From NCBI GenBank assembly GCA_035610365.1, contig CM069432.1:78992520-79056519 (forward strand): 64,000 nt of DNA. The letters run 5' to 3'. Below the pieces are notes generated by a model. It did not search any database. It saw nothing but the letters and a program-made list of their open reading frames with translations, and was not told the DNA's origin. Shown here piece after piece: positions 59,112 to 64,000 of this stretch (position 1 is its first letter; every line of letters begins with the position of its first letter). The stretch is from Aquatica leii (taxonomy: Eukaryota; Arthropoda; Insecta; Coleoptera; Lampyridae). The position numbers were made by a program, and so were the translations under genes.

Positions 59112-60303
59112 CAGAGCTGGGCAAGTTACTTTGTAAAAGTAGTTAACTACTAACTAAAGTTACTACTTTTTAAAAGTAGTGTAAGTTACTAACTACTAAC
59201 TACCGTAAATCGAAAAGTAGTTAGGTTACTAACTACTCAACAGTTGTATTCTAAAATATAAGTTTTTTTTTCAACTACTTGTAGAAAAAGGAGTTTTGAG
59301 ACGATTTATGTTATACCACTTTTAGTCATATAAACATAAGTACCTATAGACACTGAATTATTATTACATTAAAGAAGACAAAGTAAATCAATCACGCTCA
59401 CACGAAAACAGTAAAACAATTTTAACGAACTACTATTATTCTATTATCATGTATATCTATTTTATTAGAAATTCTAAAAAAAAATTAATAAAATAAACCT
59501 AAACCTAAAAACAGAACTTAAAGTAATAAACGTATTGTGGTATTTAATATTCATTTCCTTTTCATAAAAGTAACTTTTCAATGCATTTCTTTTGAGCGAA
59601 TTTATGAGTGAAAAACGAAAATAATCGCTCGACAGCAGCTGATGGTAAAGGTAAAATTGTACTATATCTAATGAACATTTTTTTTATAATAATCTCAAAT
59701 AGATATATGAATTCTGTTATCTTCCAGGTGTTTTAACAATTCCCGTTCTATTATTCTGCTTTTGTGAGCATGTTCATTCTCAGTATCAGAAGAAATGTGT
59801 AACTTTTTAGACAAAGCAGGTTCATCAATCAATATCAAAAAACTTTTGTTGAAGTAATACTTTGTTTACGTTTAGATCAGAGGCATTTAACATTTCGAAA
59901 CAAATTAGGTTTGCTGCATTTATACAATGTTTTTGAATAATCTTTACATCCATGTTTACTTCTGCGTTACTGTTCATTACTTGAAGGACACGTTTTAACC
60001 TGCGAAACTGCAATGCAAGCTGAATAATTGTAGCCATTGTATGTAATTGAAGCCGCTAATAAAGTAGTTTAATTACTAGTAAAGTAGTTAAGCTATTAAC
60101 AAAGTAGTTTAACTATTTTTGTAGTTAAAATAGGATAGCTAACTACTTTTTAAATACGATTACACGAAAAAAGTAATTTATTCCAACTACAGTTACATTA
60201 TTAAATTAAAGTAACTTGAATATATAGAATACAACTATCGTCAACAATAAAGTAGTTAGATTAGTAGCTTAACTACTTTGTAGTTAACTACTGCCCAGCT
60301 CTG
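59112..60303. mobile_element. hAT-like element with AGTTAACTAC-type subterminal repeats
   Basis: 1192 bp, inverted ends CAGAGCTGGGCA, flanked by the perfect 8-bp duplication AGTTTACC (59104-59111 and 60304-60311). Both ends have long runs of AAGTAGTTAACTAC variants, binding-site-like repeats common in hAT elements. Only a transposase-like remnant remains inside. Confidence 0.93.
59690..60037 (-). pseudogene. Protein remnant inside the 59112 hAT
   Basis: Minus-strand frame 59825-60037 reads IQLALQFRRLKRVLQVMNSN and LICFEMLNASDLNVNKVLLQ, and stops. An adjacent frame continues DEPALSKKLHISSDTENEHA and KSRIIERELLKHLEDNRIHI to about 59697. Together about 110 codons look protein-like with one shift near 59825. 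It is probably the end of a former hAT transposase or passenger gene; no catalytic motif is visible. Confidence 0.45.
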
Positions 60304-60552
60304 AGTTTACCTTATGCAACCGGGCCTTAAACTTACACTAAACATGTTCTCCACAAATCCTTATCATCATCTCGTATGAAGACGCTAAAAGAATGGAAAT
60401 GTTAATCTATTGATTATTATAGTATACTAAATCAATATGATTTTAACCAAAGAATAAATAATACTTTTCTTAAAACCATTATTTATATATTAATTGATAT
60501 AATACTCTATTGTACTTTTATTTTACCTATAAAAATAATTTATCTAAATATC

Positions 60553-60857
60553 TTAACTATACACTTGTACACTTTGTACTTGTACTTTTTGTCGATGCAC
60601 CAAAAACAAATGAGACAAATACATATCTTGATTGACCGTTTTGAATTGACATTCTTGGCAAATAAATAAATAGTCTTTTTCTAAACCTGGGTGTTTAGTC
60701 CTTAAATGTACTTTATACGTACTACTTTGAATACACGCATAATCACAATGTTCACATTTGTACGGCTTGTGACCAGTGTGACGAAGCTTATGTCGCCTTA
60801 ACGAATTATGATCGGCTGTCGTATACTCGCAGAAGTCGCATGAGAAGGGTTTTTCAC
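60553..60857 (-). CDS. C2H2 zinc-finger protein, last exon
   Basis: An acceptor (ATATTTGCAG/GTG) at 60858 opens an in-phase exon of 101 codons ending TAA at 60553. It encodes three C2H2 fingers: CDFCEYTTADHNSLRRHKLRH, then after TGHKPYK a second beginning CEHCDYACIQSS, and a third beginning CQECQFKTVNQD and ending HLFLVH. The first finger is preceded by the linker GEKPFS. The Cys and His spacings are canonical, so it is likely functional in DNA binding. Upstream exons must lie at higher coordinates, beyond or among the repeat-rich DNA to 64000; none was found with confidence. The stretch after the last finger is a short tail rich in Gln/Val. Confidence 0.85.
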
Positions 60858-61039
60858 CTGCAAATATTAAAACAGTTATTTTAACAAATAGTGCATACGG
60901 TAACTGAAGATTTTGTCACACCACTTAAATACTAGAGTACTAAGGTGCATTAAACCACTGTTTTATCAGCATATAAAATAATCTAATTAGAAAAAAATAT
61001 CAACTTAAATTTAATATACATTTACAACATATTATTGTA
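60858..61039. other. Intron or 5' flank of the zinc-finger gene
   Basis: Non-coding, AT-rich. Confidence 0.4.
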
Positions 61040-61345
61040 GGAGTCTACGAAAATACTAAATGAGGAGCTTCGAGAAAGGTTTTAAATCCTTCTAGTGCAG
61101 GAGAGAACTCACAATAACATCACAGCATTATCCTTTTTGTGAGCTGCTTTTAAGTAATTGTGCGTTGAGTTTTATACTTGTGTATTTTTTCTGTTATTTA
61201 TTAACGTTTTGAATCCATGACTGTGTTAGCGGCTAATCGCTACTTGTTTTTGTTTTTTTTTTCGCCTGAAGAAGTGGACACACTGTTTCACAAAACATCG
61301 CCGTCGCCCATAAAACAAATTAAGTAGTGTTTCTTTTGCCCTCTT
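61040..61345 (+). repeat. Penelope-like terminal relic with hammerhead-like sequence
   Basis: Contains CGCCTGAAGAAGTGGACACA, then CTGTTTCACAAAACATCG, the layout of a hammerhead core (CUGAAGA, stem, xAAAC) with altered boxes. The preceding GTTAGCGGCTAATCGC is a short palindrome. Assigned from resemblance to Penelope terminal repeats only. Confidence 0.35.
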
Positions 61346-61874
61346 GAAGTTATGTACAATTTAGTTGTCTTTTTAATTTTAGGTATTTATCGACCTTTTC
61401 AGATTGCTAGATTTAATCGAAGCGATAAATTAATGGCTTTGTACAAAACAATCTCATTCATTACATTACTATTTTCTAGTTTCCTGTATGTCAACATTAC
61501 ATTTCTCTAGAAAATTAAAATGATCATGATCTACAATAACAAAAGGTAAGTTAGCTTTAGAACCAGTTCTTAAATATTGAACTAACTTTTCTTCATCGTC
61601 TGGTAATAAAACTTGTGTTGAAACATATTTTGAAAAACGCTCGGAAATGCACCGTTACGTAAGAACGACCCATCAAACAGCGACTAAAGAAGAATTTCTA
61701 ACCACAAAATCTTTCACACATTCACCCAAATAAAAAAACAAGAATTTTGTAGTTCCAGTTTTTTACAAAAACAAACTTCTGACTTTAAAGTTCGATGAGT
61801 ACGCAAACAGACTATAAGATTCCAATGTGGTAGTTTTGTATAAATATCATATTATTTACTTTGCGGCGAATGCA
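61346..61874 (-). other. Repeat-derived stretch with a coding-like fragment
   Basis: On the minus strand, 61500-61640 reads YVSTQVLLPDDEEKLVQYLR then SKANLPFVIVDHDHFNFLEK without a stop; it looks like a transposon-protein scrap, family unknown. The rest is non-coding. Confidence 0.3.
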
Positions 61875-62700
61875 CGCTGGCTACCGACATCCATGAAAAA
61901 CGATCAGCCTAAGAAGGTTATCAAGAATTTCGACTCACAAAACTTCTAGCGGTATCGTTGCATCCTTTGTCTAGATAAAATGCGACCTTAGAGGCGTTCT
62001 GGTCTCATTCCGCAGATGGTAAATTCGCATCAACGCCCGCTCGGGCGAGTTCTCAACCAAATGTCTGACCCTGCGGTTCCTCTCGTAAGAGATTACTATC
62101 GCAACGACATCATCAGTAGGGTAAAACTAACCTGTCTCACAATGGTCTAATCACAGCTCACGTTCCCTATTCCTTGGTGAACAATCTAACCTTTGGCGAA
62201 TTCTGCTTTACAATGATAGGAAGAGCAGACATCAAAGGATCAAAAAGCGACGTCGCTATGACACTTGGCCGCCACAAGGTAGTTATCGCTGTGATAACTT
62301 TTCACACCTATTGCTTAAAACTCTTAAAATCCAGAAGGATCGATATGCCCTGCTTTCGCGGTCCCTATGTTTACTGAGCATCGGGATCAATCCAGCAGTT
62401 TCCCTTTTGCTCTACGAGAGGTTTCTGTCCTCTCTGAGCTGACCTTGAGACACCTGCGTTATTCTTTGGCAGATAGACCGTCCCAGTCAAATTCCCCGCC
62501 TGTCCTCAAATCGTATCGCGTATAGTTGTGATTTTTGACGACGCGCAAAGACGAGCCCGCCAACGAACCGGGACGACCACGGTTGCCAAGCTGCAATGTA
62601 TTCGTTTAAAACACTTGTTTAAAGCCTTATTACTGCCATCTCGAGCGGAACTAAAGTCGCTTAAAAGCGCAGCAGAAAATTTGGAAATTTAATTTATTGG
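61875..62700 (-). pseudogene. 28S ribosomal RNA fragment, degenerate
   Basis: Minus-strand reading follows the 3' third of 28S rRNA in order: GGGGAATTTGACTGGGACGG, AAGAATAACGCAGGTGTC, AGAGAGGACAGAAACCTCTC, ATAACTACCTTGTGGCGGCC, GATCCTTTGATGTCTGCTCT, CTATCATTGTAAAGCAGAAT, TGAGACAGGTTAGTTTTACC, ACGAGAGGAACCGCAG and AACGCCTCTAAG. Strictly conserved sites are altered: the sarcin-ricin loop AGTACGAGAGGAACC is CTTACGAGAGGAACC after a short deletion, and ACAGGGATAACTGGC of the peptidyl-transferase region is ACAGCGATAACTACC. It is therefore a non-functional copy outside the rDNA array, probably inside an intron or flank of the zinc-finger gene. Confidence 0.88.
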
Positions 62701-62997
62701 ATATTATGTATATCGGATTAATTTAAATTAAACTTAAAAAATACAGTACAATCGAGCATAAGTGAACCATTATCGATGCAAAAAATAAACAAACAACAAA
62801 TTTTTCAACTATTTTTTCTACGTAATATACAATTTACACTTCCGAAATAAAACACTAATAGTAAACAAATAATCTAATAGAACGAAATTTAATATAAAAT
62901 TTTTAACTTTAAAAAAATGGGAAATAAACAAATCAAGAAAACTCAAATGACGTGTAAAAAAAGGCGAAACGATAATCATAGATAAAACAAAAGACGT
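62701..62997. other. Intergenic, nothing recognised
   Basis: AT-rich, non-coding. Confidence 0.45.
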
Positions 62998-63279
62998 TCA
63001 TTGGTTCAAGATAGTGAACCATAGATGCTGAAATAACAGATACGACGCAAAAAAACCAAAAATAACATCGTTAAACTGTCCAATGCGAACGCCATTTAGA
63101 ATAGGAACGTAACTACCCGGATTCAAAACAATCCATTGCAAACGACAACCTTCTTGTAAATCAGTCATCATGTAACCATCATGATGTAACGAAAGTTTTT
63201 TCGATATATTTTCGTTCTTTATTAATTTGTGTTTATTATCTCGTTCTATGTACTTTAACAGTGATCTAATTAAAAAGCA
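62998..63279 (-). other. Orphan open frame of 93 codons
   Basis: A minus-strand frame open between a TGA at 63280 and a TGA at 62998. It reads FLIRSLLKYIERDNKHKLIK, then LHHDGYMMTDLQEGCRLQWI, NPGSYVPILNGVRIGQF and a hydrophobic end FGFFASYLLFQHLWF. The first ATG is internal, leaving about 57 residues. The mix of charged and hydrophobic residues looks protein-like for AT-rich DNA, so it may be an exon or a transposon scrap, but I do not recognise it and clear splice sites are lacking. Confidence 0.25.
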
Positions 63280-63299
63280 TCAACATTTTGTCTTTTTCA

Positions 63300-64000
63300 G
63301 TTTTTTTTTGCAAGATGTTCCTTGCTACATTCGTCACAAAATGATATTAACAGTGTTCAAAATACAAGTTGTAAAAAATCTGTGATGAAGATCAATTGTA
63401 TTCATACAGAGGTTTTTTATCGTATACATATGAGGTATTTTAAAGACACGTTCAAATATCCGATTTCATCACATCCTTTTAATTACACTCGATCAGTTTC
63501 CTGAAACCCGCAACAAAACCTAACTATCGCCAAAAATGTAAGTATCAGCATTCTGCAACAAGAATTTAATAAAAGATTAATCGGAGAGATGATTTTCATT
63601 ACAAGACATAAGAACAATGTGAATTAATACTAGTACTAACAACCTTAGTACAATATATAACAATCTTATTTAAAGAATTTCCTGACCTTGTGATCATTGG
63701 GTTATTTATCTAGTGCTAATATTTTTGTATTACAGTCAAATCAAATCAAATTTCGAAGAAAATAATTTTATACTTTTGTTTTATTGTGTAATTCACATTA
63801 AGTGACTTTTTCTTTATACAGGTATTAGAGACACAGAAACAACAGTTTTTGCGGACCACTATTTGTTTTTAGTTTAACTTCCTAAATTTTAAGTCTTGTT
63901 TAAAAAAGTTTTCGATAAATTTAACAGTATCACCTGATCGTTATAGTTACTTACTCTGATCCGCGAAACGTTGCGATAAGAAAACACAAAGTAGTGTTTT
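63300..64000. other. Right-edge intergenic sequence
   Basis: A 60-codon plus-strand frame at 63322-63504 has no recognisable domain. Nothing else supported. Confidence 0.4.

Noticed and set aside
62998..63279. tRNA 2'-phosphotransferase similarity suggested by the HHDGYMMTDL stretch
   Set aside because: The diagnostic Arg-His and later catalytic motifs of that family are absent.
1..64000. tRNA genes
   Set aside because: No stretch with both A-box and B-box tRNA signatures was noticed by eye; a covariance search would be needed to exclude them.

Overview
The window is a transposon-crowded, AT-rich stretch of an animal nuclear genome, almost certainly an insect. Evidence: spliced genes with GT-AG introns, insect-type secreted regucalcins, and a full spread of insect mobile elements (BEL/Pao, two Ty3/gypsy families, a LOA/Lian-like LINE, an RTE-like tail, Penelope-like relics, hAT, PIF/Harbinger, pogo-like, Crypton, P/THAP-like). 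The host introns read here are only 44-56 nt, which fits beetles better than aphids, but the order cannot be settled from this window.

Host genes are few. Two intact paralogous secreted regucalcin/SMP-30 genes stand head to head: one on the minus strand (33706-34807), one on the plus strand (52843-53933). They share exon lengths (374 and 581 nt), a 44-nt first intron and a signal peptide, and are separated by 18 kb of mobile DNA. A small two-exon methyltransferase-like gene lies at 57066-57711, and the last exon of a C2H2 zinc-finger gene is on the minus strand at 60553-60857. A short spliced frame at 44160-44325 and an orphan frame at 62998-63279 are weak candidates.

Layout: 1-3.5 kb, a BEL/Pao element leaving the window, with its 5' LTR; 6.2-6.9 kb, a Harbinger deletion derivative with TAA target duplications; 8.1-11.0 kb, a 2.9-kb imperfect palindrome; 11.1-14.8 kb, a LINE lacking its endonuclease; 15-16.5 kb, an RTE-like tail and a Crypton tyrosine-recombinase fossil; 16.7-33.1 kb, a nested complex. 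In that complex an outer gypsy element (A) has been opened by THAP, hAT and Penelope material and by a second gypsy element (B, 27954-32191, perfect 5-bp target duplication). Next to the A-type 3' LTR is a reading frame coding for a TARG1-like macrodomain followed by a CCCH zinc finger. From 36.8 to 52.8 kb there are dated layers of DNA transposons: hAT-like elements with 8-bp duplications, a DUF4806 element with TGACGTCA-rich ends, a pogo-like element inside another inverted repeat, and a P-like element inside a hAT. The last 10 kb hold a further hAT element, Penelope relics and a degenerate 28S rRNA copy.

The observations most worth a second look are the macrodomain-CCCH frame in the gypsy 3' region; a GATA-motif-rich hAT miniature element ending 2 bp before the start codon of the second regucalcin; the large palindrome; and the run of catalytic Asp-to-Asn changes in gypsy element B. 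No intact, active mobile element was found: every transposon gene examined is broken.
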